From NCBI RefSeq assembly GCF_020171805.1, contig NZ_JAIVAF010000003.1:1195215-1259214 (forward strand): DNA of 64,000 bases. Reading direction: 5' to 3'. Numbering within the stretch: position 1 is the stretch's first letter; each line of letters opens with the position of its first letter. Shown one piece after another: positions 8,906-17,965 of the stretch. Source of the stretch: Guptibacillus algicola. Lineage in GTDB: Bacteria; Bacillota; Bacilli; Bacillales; Guptibacillaceae. The translations under genes were made by a program, and so were the position numbers. Under the pieces are notes generated by a model. It did not search any database. It was not told the DNA's origin and saw nothing but the letters and a program-made list of their open reading frames with translations.

Positions 8906-11068
8906 TTATTCTACTAGTTCTGTAAGGATAGCATTCCCGTTAGAACCGACCCTTACGAAGGCGTAATTCATTGTTTCGTAATCATTCCCAGTCCCTTCTG
9001 GAATAAAAAAGGTTTCAATTCCATACTGGACTGACCCATCTCCGCTCAACACTCCGTTTATCAGAACATCAGAACTTGCTGGTTTATAGGAGTTGTTCCA
9101 TTCTCCATTCACCTTATAAAAACCTGAATACTCAAAATATCCCTCGTTGTTTTTCCGCAACACGACGTTTATTTTTTCCTGCCGTTCTGTAGATGCATTG
9201 TCGAGATTAGAGATATCATAACTAAGGCGAACGTAGTCACCTTGCAGCATCGACCTAGGGTCAATCGGAGCTAGCTTTAGCTTAATTTCAGTACCATTTC
9301 GAACCGTCCATTCACTTTGCACACCTTGATAGGTGAGAAATGCTGCCATCATAACGACGATGAGTAACAATGGCTTCATTTTTATTTTGACGAAAGATGG
9401 CGTAACGTCACCGCTCGATTTATACTGTTTCGAAACAAACCAGGTGATCCCAAAGACGAGGAGAGAAGCGATCAATAAGGTGATCGACTTATGAAGTAGC
9501 GTCCATACAAAATCATAGTATTTGTAGAGTAGAAATGCATATAGAAATACGATTCCTAGCCAGTAAGAAAAGAGATGCCGCTTCGTCTTAAAGAATACCA
9601 TGGTAAACACGACGAGAAGAAATAGGCTGTTATAAAACCAGTAGATCCACTCACCCTCGTTCGTGAATGTGAGTGCGAACAGAAGTGTTATGGAATAAAC
9701 AAGTGCATTATAACGAATCCATTCTCGTTTGATCGCGAAAAAGAAGCCCATATTCACAAGAACCATCAAGAAGAAATAATGATCGAATTCAAGACGAGTC
9801 ACGCCACGATCTTCACTGAAAACAATAAAAGAAACAAGAATAGAACCATTAAGTAAGAAATAGAGATACATCTCAATCCATCTATGGTGCCAGATTTTCA
9901 ATAAGACGATAATGAGTATGATTGTGACAAGAGAATAGTAAGGTATCCGAGCCTCATCGTTACTAAAAGCATTTGATATATGATGGATAAATCCGCTTCC
10001 AAATACGATTGATATACCAGCTAGAAGCAATATATGAGAAAGAAGTGCAAGGTGTGGCTTAACAAACAATGATGGCAGTAGGAGTAGCCCTATAGCAGAT
10101 AGAAATACCGCTAAGAAGGAAGATGTACTTAATGCTAGTAGACCTGTGAAGGCACTGATCAGCATCAATGTACAGAATACTGTTACGACTGCGGTAATAG
10201 AAGATTTCATTCGTTGTTTCCATGTATCAGAAACCTTGCTAAGTTCTAAACGTTTTAAATAGGTGATGGTCAAAACGATAATCACGACGATTAAGGCGAG
10301 AAAGATGAAATATAAGCCGCTTCCAATCACCTCATACACTTCAGATATGCCTTTGAAAAATAAAAATAAAGACAAACCAAGTCCACTTACAATTAACCAA
10401 ACTCGATTTTCAGCCTTCTTCCACAAGTACAAGCTAGTGAGAATATACCCAATATACATCCATGCGATGACTTGACTATAGGAACTATAACCAAAGCTTT
10501 GAGTTAGAAATAAAACGTGCATGATTCCAAAACTTCCGTATTCGATCCACTTCGATTGTAAATATTTCGAGCGCGAGAGAAAAAACCACAGATGACAAAA
10601 CGATAAAAAGAGTACTAAGAACCCAAACTCCTGAAATTCTGTCCAACCAGGGTCATATGAAGTAGGGAAGACAAAAAAGAAATAGGCGGCAACCGTCAAG
10701 AGAAATGCCAAAACAAAAAGCGGCTGGTATCGCGCTAAGATAGCGAACGCTAATACAGGAAGAAGCCATACTAAATAAAGCAAATAAGAGTCTGCATGAG
10801 AATTGTAAGTTTGACCGATCACAGCGACACTTATTCCGAATGCTATTGCTCCTGCTACCCATAGCCACCTTTCCAAAAACCTGTGAGAGTGTTGAAACCT
10901 TGATAGAACAAAAGAAAATAGGAAGAAAGACACCATAAGAATAGCCGCAAGGAAGATCTTCTCAGTGCGTTCAAATACGTACCAGTTCGAAGCAAAGAAA
11001 TAAATAATACTACTGATCAATAAAGATATTGCGATTAAATAACCTGTATGGATTCGTTTACGATTCAT
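8906..11068 (-). CDS. DUF2157 / GDYXXLXY-domain polytopic membrane protein
   Basis: A 720-aa membrane protein of unknown function. The N-terminal third has a DUF2157-like pattern with GQTYNSHADSYLLYLVW after the first two helices; the middle holds about fifteen more hydrophobic segments (DUF4401-like); the C-terminal 170 residues form a soluble domain with IDPRSMLQGDYVRLSYDI, the signature of the GDYXXLXY family. In many proteobacteria the DUF2157/DUF4401 and GDYXXLXY parts are separate adjacent genes, so here they are fused. ATG 11068 is preferred since AAAGGA lies 8 bases upstream; an ATG three codons earlier sits inside that site. It is monocistronic between a strong terminator and the divergent acyl-CoA locus. 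Confidence 0.85.
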   Translation of the reverse strand: MNRKRIHTGYLIAISLLISSIIYFFASNWYVFERTEKIFLAAILMVSFFLFSFVLSRFQHSHRFLERWLWVAGAIAFGISVAVIGQTYNSHADSYLLYLVWLLPVLAFAILARYQPLFVLAFLLTVAAYFFFVFPTSYDPGWTEFQEFGFLVLFLSFCHLWFFLSRSKYLQSKWIEYGSFGIMHVLFLTQSFGYSSYSQVIAWMYIGYILTSLYLWKKAENRVWLIVSGLGLSLFLFFKGISEVYEVIGSGLYFIFLALIVVIIVLTITYLKRLELSKVSDTWKQRMKSSITAVVTVFCTLMLISAFTGLLALSTSSFLAVFLSAIGLLLLPSLFVKPHLALLSHILLLAGISIVFGSGFIHHISNAFSNDEARIPYYSLVTIILIIVLLKIWHHRWIEMYLYFLLNGSILVSFIVFSEDRGVTRLEFDHYFFLMVLVNMGFFFAIKREWIRYNALVYSITLLFALTFTNEGEWIYWFYNSLFLLVVFTMVFFKTKRHLFSYWLGIVFLYAFLLYKYYDFVWTLLHKSITLLIASLLVFGITWFVSKQYKSSGDVTPSFVKIKMKPLLLIVVMMAAFLTYQGVQSEWTVRNGTEIKLKLAPIDPRSMLQGDYVRLSYDISNLDNASTERQEKINVVLRKNNEGYFEYSGFYKVNGEWNNSYKPASSDVLINGVLSGDGSVQYGIETFFIPEGTGNDYETMNYAFVRVGSNGNAILTELVE

Positions 11069-11244
11069 TGCATGCATCCTTTCTTCAAAGAGCGATCATT
11101 CGTTTATGGGTACACTTCCTTTAATGATATGTCTTGTTTCTTGTTTACTTGTTGAAATCCTTTCAGGTAAGTAACATATTTTCAAACTCCATCATTGAGG
11201 CAGCAAACGGGTGATAGCTTTTAAACGCTATTTTAACGAATGTA

Positions 11245-11273
11245 TTGAATATTCAGAAATGACTATATATACT
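11245..11273 (+). promoter_or_regulatory. Putative sigma-A promoter of the acyl-CoA locus
   Basis: TTGAAT (11245-11250), 17-base spacer, TATACT (11268-11273). The predicted start point near 11280 puts the palindromic operator at 11288-11301 just downstream of transcription start, a position where a bound repressor blocks elongation or open complex formation. Confidence 0.6.
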
Positions 11274-11287
11274 AAACATATAAACAT

Positions 11288-11301
11288 ACCAACCGGTTAG
11301 T
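11288..11301. promoter_or_regulatory. ACCGGT-centred palindrome, candidate TetR operator (site 1)
   Basis: ACCAACCGGTTAGT is a near-perfect palindrome around CCGG. An almost identical element, TCTAACCGGTCAGT, lies at 14028-14041 directly after the tetR gene. Two copies in the same locus, both just ahead of catabolic genes, make the TetR protein at 13428-13997 the likely ligand-responsive binder. Confidence 0.6.
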
Positions 11302-11329
11302 TAGTTACGGATATGAGGAGACGGATACA

Positions 11330-12538
11330 ATGAACTTTGCTTATTCCGAGGTTTGCCAAACTTACCTCGAACGAGTAACAACATTTATGGAAACACATGT
11401 GTACCCGAATGAAAAAGTATATGAAGAGCAACTCTCAAAGCAGGAAAGCCGTTGGACAGCTGTACCTCCTATCATGGAAGAGTTAAAACAAAAGGCAAAA
11501 GACGCCCGCTTGTGGAATCTCTTTTTACCTGATAGTGACTATGGTGCAGGTCTCACAAACACGGATTATGCTCCCATATGTGAAGCGATGGGACGCTCGA
11601 TGATTGGACCTGAAGTCTTTAACTGTGCCGCACCGGATACAGGAAACATGGAGGTACTCGTTCGGTACGGAACTGGTGAACAGAAAAAGAAGTGGCTCGA
11701 GCCCTTACTTTCTGGAGACATTCGCTCATGTTTTTCGATGACAGAACCTGATGTAGCTTCTTCAGATGCGACGAACATTCAGGCTCGCATCGAGCGGGAT
11801 GGCGATGAATATGTGATCAATGGTACGAAATGGTGGTCGTCTGGTGCTGGAGATCCTAGGTGTAAAATTGCAATCGTGATGGGGAAAAGCGACCCAGCTG
11901 CTCCGAAACATGAACAACAATCCATGATTTTAGTGCCTCTTGATACAGAAGGTGTGACAGTCAAACGAATGCTTCCCGTGTTTGGCTATGACCATGCTCC
12001 TCATGGGCATGCAGAAATTGTATTCAAGGATGTCCGAGTACCCTCTTCTAATATCATCTGGGATGAAGGAAAAGGGTTTGCAATCGCACAAGGAAGGCTC
12101 GGTCCAGGCCGAATTCACCACTGTATGCGTTTGATTGGCACAGCTGAGCGTGCGCTTGAAGATTTATGTAAGCGCGTACATAGTCGTGAAGCGTTTGGTA
12201 AGAACATCTCTGAGCAGGGTGTGGTAAGAGAATGGATTGCTGATTCAAGAATTGAAATCGAACAGGCTAGATTACTAACACTAAAAGCCGCTCACATGAT
12301 GGATACGGTTGGAAACAAGGAAGCGAAAGCAGAAATTGCGATGATAAAAGTAGTGGCACCAAACATGGCCTTAAAAGTGATCGATCGGGCTATTCAAGCA
12401 TGTGGTGGTGCAGGAGTGAGTGATGATTATACGCTCGCTGCTCACTGGGCTAACGCAAGAACATTACGACTTGCTGATGGACCTGATGAAGTTCATCGGA
12501 ATGCAGTCGCAAGGCAAGAGCTAAGAAAGTATAGCTAG
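11330..12538 (+). CDS. Acyl-CoA dehydrogenase, ACAD11-like subfamily
   Basis: A 402-aa FAD-dependent acyl-CoA dehydrogenase. It shows the flavin-binding motif [17 protein letters not shown] (about residues 130-146), [11 protein letters not shown], the central [10 protein letters not shown] helix, [11 protein letters not shown] and the C-terminal [16 protein letters not shown]. The [14 protein letters not shown] wording and the ADGPDEVH ending are typical of the ACAD10/ACAD11-related group rather than of classical short-chain enzymes. ATG 11330 has GAGGAG upstream. It is first in the locus, behind a sigma-A-like promoter and operator, and the SDR gene follows within 20 bases. Reaction expected: alpha,beta-dehydrogenation of an acyl-CoA or, with the kinase at 15036, conversion of a phosphorylated hydroxyacyl-CoA (inference). 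Confidence 0.88.
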   Translation: MNFAYSEVCQTYLERVTTFMETHVYPNEKVYEEQLSKQESRWTAVPPIMEELKQKAKDARLWNLFLPDSDYGAGLTNTDYAPICEAMGRSMIGPEVFNCAAPDTGNMEVLVRYGTGEQKKKWLEPLLSGDIRSCFSMTEPDVASSDATNIQARIERDGDEYVINGTKWWSSGAGDPRCKIAIVMGKSDPAAPKHEQQSMILVPLDTEGVTVKRMLPVFGYDHAPHGHAEIVFKDVRVPSSNIIWDEGKGFAIAQGRLGPGRIHHCMRLIGTAERALEDLCKRVHSREAFGKNISEQGVVREWIADSRIEIEQARLLTLKAAHMMDTVGNKEAKAEIAMIKVVAPNMALKVIDRAIQACGGAGVSDDYTLAAHWANARTLRLADGPDEVHRNAVARQELRKYS

Positions 12539-12555
12539 TAAAGGAGGAATCGCAC

Positions 12556-13329
12556 ATGAACGTAATGGAGTTATTCAGTTTAACTGGTAAAACAGCCATC
12601 GTGACTGGTGGTGGAAGAGGGCTCGGAAAGCAGATTGCAGTGGGGTTCGCAGAAGCAGGAGCAAACGTTGTTGTTTGTTCAAGAAAGCTTGAAACATGTG
12701 AAACGGTTCGTAATGAGTTAGAAGCGATGGGAGTTAAATCACTTGCCTTCAAATGCGATGTGACGAACCAGGAAGACATCCAACGAGTCGTTGACGAAAC
12801 CTTGAAAGAATTTGGTGGAATCGATATTCTCGTCAACAACAGTGGAGCAACATGGGGAGCATCTGTCATTGATATGCCTCTTCCAGCCTGGCATAAAGTG
12901 ATGGAGGTGAATGTAACAGGCACATTCCTTTTTGCACAAACTGTTGGCAAAGAAATGATCAAGCAGAAGAGCGGTAAGATTATTAATATCGCTTCTGTTG
13001 CTGGACTAGGTGGCGCTGATCCCCGTTACATGAATGCGATCGGGTATAACACGAGTAAAGGCGCAGTTATTACGTTTACAAAAGACCTCGCAGTAAAGTG
13101 GGGAGAATATAACATTAACGTCAATGCGATTGCACCAGGTTTCTTTCCAACAAAAATGTCTCAAGGCTTGATCGAAGCTGGTGGAGAAAAAATACTAGAT
13201 TCGACGCCGCTAAATCGATTCGGGTCAGAAGACGATTTGAAAGGAGCCGCTTTATTTTTGGCTTCAAATGCATCGAGTTATGTAACAGGAGATGTTCTTA
13301 TCGTCGATGGGGGACAGCACGCGATGTGA
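12556..13329 (+). CDS. SDR-family NAD(P)-dependent oxidoreductase
   Basis: A 257-aa classical short-chain dehydrogenase. It has the nucleotide motif TGGGRGLG (about residues 17-24), DVTN, NNSG, the catalytic Ser in NIASVAG, and the active-site YNTSK, followed by VNAIAPGFFPT and a C-terminal VTGDVLIVDGG. Probable role is oxidation of a 3-hydroxyacyl intermediate or reduction of a ketone in the same pathway as the flanking acyl-CoA genes. It is close to gluconate 5-dehydrogenase/3-oxoacyl-reductase-type SDRs, but the context argues for an acyl-CoA or hydroxy-acid substrate. AGGAGG lies 9 bases before the ATG; the spacing to the upstream dehydrogenase shows co-transcription. Confidence 0.88.
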   Translation: MNVMELFSLTGKTAIVTGGGRGLGKQIAVGFAEAGANVVVCSRKLETCETVRNELEAMGVKSLAFKCDVTNQEDIQRVVDETLKEFGGIDILVNNSGATWGASVIDMPLPAWHKVMEVNVTGTFLFAQTVGKEMIKQKSGKIINIASVAGLGGADPRYMNAIGYNTSKGAVITFTKDLAVKWGEYNINVNAIAPGFFPTKMSQGLIEAGGEKILDSTPLNRFGSEDDLKGAALFLASNASSYVTGDVLIVDGGQHAM

Positions 13330-13427
13330 CCGTAATGTTTCTCTCGTAGCAAGCAAGGCAACATGAGGTGTGCATCGGAGTAACCTCCATGTGATATAAA
13401 ACAACGATAGATTGAGAGGATACTGCC

Positions 13428-13997
13428 ATGAAACACGAACTAACAGTGAAAAGTATAGAGCTATTTGAGAAAAAGGGATTCAGCGAAACATCGATTCAAG
13501 ACATCGTTGATGCGATTGGTGTTACGAAGGGAACGTTTTATTACTATTTTAAGAGTAAAGAAGCGTTATTGATGGACATTCATTCTTCTTACATTGACAA
13601 CATGATCAAGCAGCAAAAGGAGATTTTAGAAGATCGTTCGAAGGATTGTAGGACGAAGCTATACGACATGGTATACATGCTCATTCATAATATTGAGCTT
13701 GAAGGAAAAAGTGCTCGCGTTTTCTTCCGTGAAATAAAGAACCTAAAAGAAGAGAATCTATCTAAGATTTTGCCGAAGCGAGACCAAATTCGCTATTATT
13801 TTGAGGACCTTTTAAAACAAGGCGTCGCAAATGGAGAATTTCGAAACGACCTGAACATTGAAATTGTCACGTTTGGCATTCTAGGAATGACAAATTGGAC
13901 CTACCAATGGTATCAACCAGACGGACCAGTGTCAGATAAAGAGGTCGCTCAAATGTTCGTGGATATGGTGCTAAATGGCATAGAGGAAAGTAGCTAA
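13428..13997 (+). CDS. TetR/AcrR-family transcriptional regulator
   Basis: A 189-aa TetR repressor. The N-terminal helix-turn-helix is clear: FSETSIQDIVDAIGVTKGTFYYYFKSKE (residues about 18-45, given here as the typical TetR block). The rest is a helical ligand domain with TNWTYQWYQPDGPVSDKEVAQMF, a common ending in regulators of fatty-acid and aromatic acyl-CoA pathways. Acyl-CoA ligands are usual for such regulators in Bacillus (FadR-like), though the operator here, ACCGGT-centred, differs from the B. subtilis FadR box. GAGAGGA lies ahead of the ATG. The gene is inside the locus it presumably represses. Confidence 0.9.
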   Translation: MKHELTVKSIELFEKKGFSETSIQDIVDAIGVTKGTFYYYFKSKEALLMDIHSSYIDNMIKQQKEILEDRSKDCRTKLYDMVYMLIHNIELEGKSARVFFREIKNLKEENLSKILPKRDQIRYYFEDLLKQGVANGEFRNDLNIEIVTFGILGMTNWTYQWYQPDGPVSDKEVAQMFVDMVLNGIEESS

Positions 13998-14003
13998 GTT
14001 TTT

Positions 14004-14017
14004 TGGAAACGATTACT
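14004..14017. promoter_or_regulatory. cre-like catabolite repression site
   Basis: TGGAAACGATTACT fits the degenerate cre consensus TGNAANCGNWNNCW bound by CcpA-HPr(Ser-P). It sits in the 64-base gap between tetR and the hydroxyacyl-CoA dehydrogenase gene, 11 bases before the second ACCGGT palindrome. Carbon catabolite repression of fatty-acid degradation genes is known in B. subtilis. Confidence 0.5.
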
Positions 14018-14027
14018 AAGTAACCAT

Positions 14028-14041
14028 TCTAACCGGTCAGT
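14028..14041. promoter_or_regulatory. ACCGGT-centred palindrome, candidate TetR operator (site 2)
   Basis: TCTAACCGGTCAGT matches the element at 11288-11301 in 11 of 14 positions, with identical AACCGGT core. It lies 20 bases before the start of the hydroxyacyl-CoA dehydrogenase gene, indicating a second regulated promoter within the locus. Confidence 0.55.
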
Positions 14042-14061
14042 ACTTTAAAGGAGGAACTAAA

Positions 14062-14946
14062 ATGAATCCTAAAGAAATCAAGAAGATCACAGTCCTAGGA
14101 TCAGGGTCGATGGGGCATCAAATTGGTATGTTATGTGCTCTCGGAGGATATGAAACAACCATTCAGGATATTAACGAAGCGGCTTTACACGATGCACGTG
14201 AGAAGCTTAATGCCATCATGACGAAGTGGGTGAAGAAGGGGAAAATTACTGAAGAAACGTTAGAATCTGCTTCTAGTAGATTACAGTTTACTACAAGTCT
14301 TGAAGAAGCGGCTGTTAGAGCTGATTTTATTATCGAAGCGATCGTTGAAAAGTTGGATGCGAAACGTGAAGTGTTCGAAAAAATCGACGTATACGCTGCG
14401 CCAGATGTTATTTTCGCAACAAATAGTTCAACGATCGTGAATTCATTGATTGCTTCTGTTACGAATCGTAAAGATAAGATCGTAAACATGCATTTCTTTT
14501 TCCCACCACTTGTCATGGACTGTGTGGAAGTAGTAAAGAGTGACGACACGTCAGAAGAAACAGCTAATGTAACGATGGAAGTGTGTGATCGCATCAATCG
14601 AACGGGTGTCTTATTGAAAAAAGAGATTTCAGGATTCGTTGCTAACCGCATTCTAGGTGCGCTCCAAAAAGAAGCGATGTATCTTTACGAAGAAGGCATC
14701 GCAGATTTTGAGGATATCGACCTAATCTGTAGAAAAGCACTCAATCATCCGATCGGTCCGTTCGAATTAATGGATCTATCAGGTATTGATGTTGGCTACT
14801 ATGTGATGCAGCAACGGTACAATGAAACTGGTAATCCTGAGGACAAACCTTCCCACTCGATAGAGGAAAAGGTAAAAGCAGGGACACTAGGACGAAAAAC
14901 CGGTAAAGGCTGGTATGATTACACAAAAAGTCAGGTGAAAAATTAA
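14062..14946 (+). CDS. 3-hydroxyacyl-CoA (3-hydroxybutyryl-CoA) dehydrogenase
   Basis: A 294-aa NAD-dependent dehydrogenase oxidising 3-hydroxyacyl-CoA to 3-oxoacyl-CoA. The N-terminal Rossmann motif is VLGSGSMGHQIG (residues 10-21), followed by ATNSST, the catalytic His in MHFFFPP, and the C-terminal domain with GPFELMDLSGIDVG. Length fits single-domain Hbd/PaaH-type enzymes. One oddity: the usual HFFNP motif reads HFFFP, with Asn replaced by Phe, which may alter the active site. AGGAGG is well placed before the ATG. The gene has its own cre-like site and operator, and starts the second half of the locus. Confidence 0.9.
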   Translation: MNPKEIKKITVLGSGSMGHQIGMLCALGGYETTIQDINEAALHDAREKLNAIMTKWVKKGKITEETLESASSRLQFTTSLEEAAVRADFIIEAIVEKLDAKREVFEKIDVYAAPDVIFATNSSTIVNSLIASVTNRKDKIVNMHFFFPPLVMDCVEVVKSDDTSEETANVTMEVCDRINRTGVLLKKEISGFVANRILGALQKEAMYLYEEGIADFEDIDLICRKALNHPIGPFELMDLSGIDVGYYVMQQRYNETGNPEDKPSHSIEEKVKAGTLGRKTGKGWYDYTKSQVKN

Positions 14947-15035
14947 TTGGCCGCTACAATGCGAAGCTCGTAAATAAAAGAACGAAATCAATGCTAGGCA
15001 CAAATTCGAAGATTTAGTTAGCAGGAGGGTAACCT

Positions 15036-16100
15036 ATGTCGATTTCACTTGATACGATTCCTGTCCGTGATGGAGAAGAGCTGAATAGACGAAAGCTAGA
15101 ATCCTTTATAAGAGAAAACTTCGACCAATTAAGTGATGATTCACTCACTATTCGGCAATTTGGTACGGGAAGCTCAAATTTAACATACCAAGTGTCCATT
15201 GGTGATTGGGAAGCCGTACTTAGAAGACCTCCTCTTGGACCAGTTGCTCCAAAAGCACATGATATGAAGCGAGAATTTACTATCTTGAAGGAATTACATC
15301 CTATTTTCCCCCTTGCTCCTAAGCCATATCTCTATAATGAAAGTTTGTTAGATGCTCCATTCTTCCTAATGGAAAGAAGAAGAGGAATTGTCCTTGATAC
15401 CTCATTCCCTGATGGTTATCAACCAACAGAAGCTCTATGCAGAAGCATTTCTGAAAAGATGGTGGACACGCTTGTAGATCTTCATAGTATTAATCATGAA
15501 CATACAAAATTGGGTGAGATTAGTCATCCAGATGGGTTTATGGAACGGCAAGTTCATGGATGGATCAAGCGCTACAACCGTTCGAAAACAGATGACATTA
15601 AAGGAGTTGACGAGCTAACGAATTGGATGGCGGCTAATATACCAAAGTCGCAAAGTCCCGCTGTGATCCACTATGACTTTAAATTAAACAATACAATGTT
15701 CTCACACGATGACTACAGCAAACTAGTTGGTTTGTTTGATTGGGAAATGGCTACAGTTGGAGATCCTCTCGCAGATCTCGGTGCTGCGATGGGGTACTGG
15801 CTACAAGAAGATGATCCTGAAATACTCAAAAAAGGTATGGGAAAGCCACCAGTTACCGTGATGAAGGGGTTTATGACAAGAGAGGAATTTATTGAATCGT
15901 ATGCAAGTAAATCCGGTCGCGACGTTTCACAAATGAACTTCTATTTAACTTTTGCTTATTTTAAGCTTGCTGTTATTTGTCAGCAAATCTACTACAGGTG
16001 GAAAATGGGACAAACATCCGACGAACGCTTTCGTCATCTGAATCACTTTGTTGCAAGCTTAATCAGTCATGCCAGGAACAATGCGAGTGTAAATCGGTAG
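15036..16100 (+). CDS. APH-fold phosphotransferase related to ACAD10/11 N-terminal kinase and LvaA
   Basis: A 354-aa member of the aminoglycoside-phosphotransferase-fold kinases, but of the acyl-CoA-associated branch: VLRRPPLGPVAPKAHDMKRE in the N-lobe, then the catalytic loop VIHYDFKLNN (about residues 209-218) and the Mg-binding FDWEMATVGDPLADLG. This branch includes the N-terminal domain of human ACAD10/11 and Pseudomonas putida LvaA, which phosphorylates 4-hydroxyacyl-CoA as a step in levulinate and 4-hydroxy-acid breakdown. Its position between hydroxyacyl-CoA dehydrogenase and acyl-CoA dehydrogenase genes supports that role over drug resistance (inference). GGAGGG precedes the ATG. Confidence 0.82.
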   Translation: MSISLDTIPVRDGEELNRRKLESFIRENFDQLSDDSLTIRQFGTGSSNLTYQVSIGDWEAVLRRPPLGPVAPKAHDMKREFTILKELHPIFPLAPKPYLYNESLLDAPFFLMERRRGIVLDTSFPDGYQPTEALCRSISEKMVDTLVDLHSINHEHTKLGEISHPDGFMERQVHGWIKRYNRSKTDDIKGVDELTNWMAANIPKSQSPAVIHYDFKLNNTMFSHDDYSKLVGLFDWEMATVGDPLADLGAAMGYWLQEDDPEILKKGMGKPPVTVMKGFMTREEFIESYASKSGRDVSQMNFYLTFAYFKLAVICQQIYYRWKMGQTSDERFRHLNHFVASLISHARNNASVNR

Positions 16101-16151
16101 TAATATTAGAAAATACTACAGTTTTTCATCACCATCTTGAGGAGGTATCCT

Positions 16152-17891
16152 ATGGCAAAAACAAAGTCTAATCAGCCTAGGGCTGACTTTCTTAATAAAA
16201 GGACATTACCAGATGATGTTTATACTCCTGAAGAGTTTACAGAAGAACACCGCATGATTGCAAAGACAGCTTACCAATTCGTTGAGAAGGAAGTTGATCT
16301 TCATAGAGAGGCAATCGAGCATCAGGACTTTGACCAGGTCGTTTCCCTACTTAGAAAAGCGGGTCAACTCGGGTTACTTGGTCACAGTATTCCTGAAGAA
16401 TATGGTGGGTTAGGGCTCGATAAAATCTCAAAATGCATCGTAGGAGAAATCATTGGGAAGACGAGCAGTTATGGTGTGGCGCATTCCAACCATACATGTA
16501 TCGCTACGTTACCTATCACCCATTTTGGTACGCAGGAGCAGAAGAGTAAGTATTTACCTAAGCTTGCTTCAGGTGAGTATATCGGCGCTTATTGTTTAAC
16601 AGAACCGAACGCGGGGTCAGATGCGCTAGCGTCCCAAACAACAGCGGTACTGAATAAAGAAGGAACTCACTATCTTCTGAATGGAACAAAACTCTATATC
16701 ACCAACGCCGTATTCTCAGATACCTTCATCGTGTATGCAAAGATTAATGGAGAACAGTTTTCAGCATTCATTGTAGAGCGGGATTTTCCTGGACTATCAC
16801 TAGGACCAGAAGAAAAAAAGATGGGGATTAAAGGCTCATCGACGAGATCAGTGATTTTTGAAGATTGTATGGTTCCGGTTGAAAACCTCCTAGGTGAAGC
16901 TGGGAAGGGCCATGTGATTGCTCTGAACGTGTTAAATTTAGGACGATTTAACCTCGGGTCAGCTTGTACAGGAGGAGCAAAGCATGGGTTTAGGTTAGCG
17001 CTACAACACACAGATGAACGTAAGCAGTTCGGTCGAACCATTTCTAAATTTACAGCTACTCAAGAAAAAGTTGCCCGTATGATGGCAAGAATCTACGCTT
17101 CTGAATCACTTCAATATAGAACCGCTTCCTTATTAGAAGAAGCTATGAAAGGGCTTTATGAAGAAACGAATCATACCATCGTTCGGGACCAAATGATGGA
17201 ATATGCTGTTGAGTGTGCCATCTGTAAAGTATTTGGCTCTGAAACACTTGATGAGGTCGTAGATGAATCTCTTCAATTACATGGTGGTGCCGGGTTTATA
17301 CAAGAATATCAAATCGAGCAGATGTACCGTGACTCAAGAATCAACCGTATTTTTGAAGGTACGAACGAAGTGAATCGATTGCTTATCATTGGAACGCTCT
17401 TAAAGAAGGCAATAAAGGGAGACATTCCACTTGAAGAGTTAGTGGAGAAAGCGACACGTGATTTAACAGAGCGTAATCATGCACCAATGAATGAAGAATC
17501 CGCCATCCAAAGCATACGGAATGTCTTTCTGTTTTGTGTTGGAAAGGCGTTCGAGAAACACGGAGAGCGGTTGATGGATCACCAGGAAACTGTGATGAAG
17601 CTTTCAACAATTGCGATTACCTTATTTGCAGCTGAATCTGCTGTACTTCGAGCTGTAAAACACGAGAGTGAACTAAAAACCATGCTAGCAAGAACGGTTT
17701 TAGAAGAAGCTCTCCTAACTGTTGAATCATCATCTCGTATGCTGCTTATGAGTATTCTATCGAATGAAGAGAAACAACAGGCTGTTAGACTGGTCTTTAA
17801 CGAAATCTCAATGTACGATTTCGGAAGCTCGATGGAACGGAACAGGCAGATTGCACATTTTAGCTACAAGAAACAAAAATATGATGTGTAG
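16152..17891 (+). CDS. Acyl-CoA dehydrogenase, long form (FadE/VLCAD-like)
   Basis: A 579-aa acyl-CoA dehydrogenase with the extra C-terminal helical domain seen in VLCAD/ACAD9 and Bacillus FadE-type enzymes. Motifs: AYCLTEPNAGSDA (flavin), KLYITNA, MGIKGSSTRSV, LHGGAGFIQEYQIEQMYRDSRI and IFEGTNEVNR, whose Glu is the expected catalytic base. FAD-dependent oxidation of acyl-CoA to trans-2-enoyl-CoA is the predicted reaction. ATG 16152 is chosen because GAGGAGG lies 6 bases before it; a TTG five codons upstream lies within that ribosome site. It follows the kinase gene after about 50 bases and precedes an enoyl-CoA hydratase/isomerase. Confidence 0.9.
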   Translation: MAKTKSNQPRADFLNKRTLPDDVYTPEEFTEEHRMIAKTAYQFVEKEVDLHREAIEHQDFDQVVSLLRKAGQLGLLGHSIPEEYGGLGLDKISKCIVGEIIGKTSSYGVAHSNHTCIATLPITHFGTQEQKSKYLPKLASGEYIGAYCLTEPNAGSDALASQTTAVLNKEGTHYLLNGTKLYITNAVFSDTFIVYAKINGEQFSAFIVERDFPGLSLGPEEKKMGIKGSSTRSVIFEDCMVPVENLLGEAGKGHVIALNVLNLGRFNLGSACTGGAKHGFRLALQHTDERKQFGRTISKFTATQEKVARMMARIYASESLQYRTASLLEEAMKGLYEETNHTIVRDQMMEYAVECAICKVFGSETLDEVVDESLQLHGGAGFIQEYQIEQMYRDSRINRIFEGTNEVNRLLIIGTLLKKAIKGDIPLEELVEKATRDLTERNHAPMNEESAIQSIRNVFLFCVGKAFEKHGERLMDHQETVMKLSTIAITLFAAESAVLRAVKHESELKTMLARTVLEEALLTVESSSRMLLMSILSNEEKQQAVRLVFNEISMYDFGSSMERNRQIAHFSYKKQKYDV

Positions 17892-17965
17892 AGACCAGAA
17901 ATTGTAAGAAAGCTGTAAAAAATAGAATCGATGACTAGCTCATCATAAAAAAGGGAGAGATCGAT

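Noticed and set aside
11246..11255. TGAATATTCA palindrome resembling a FadR box
   Set aside because: It overlaps the -35 region and lacks the extended TGAATGA...TCATTCA arms of the B. subtilis FadR operator.
12450..12962. Long minus-strand reading frame of 170 codons
   Set aside because: It lies antisense to the SDR and dehydrogenase genes, has no ribosome site and no recognisable domain.
13363..13394. Hairpin ACATGAGGT / ACCTCCATGT between SDR and tetR genes
   Set aside because: No T-run follows, so not a terminator; could be a processing site but there is no further support.
14163..14651. Long minus-strand reading frame of 162 codons
   Set aside because: Shadow of the hydroxyacyl-CoA dehydrogenase gene with Ser/Thr/Ala-rich non-protein-like composition.
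15036..16100. Aminoglycoside phosphotransferase resistance gene
   Set aside because: The fold is APH-like, but the RRPPLGPVAPKAHDM N-lobe and the acyl-CoA gene context belong to the ACAD10/11-LvaA branch.
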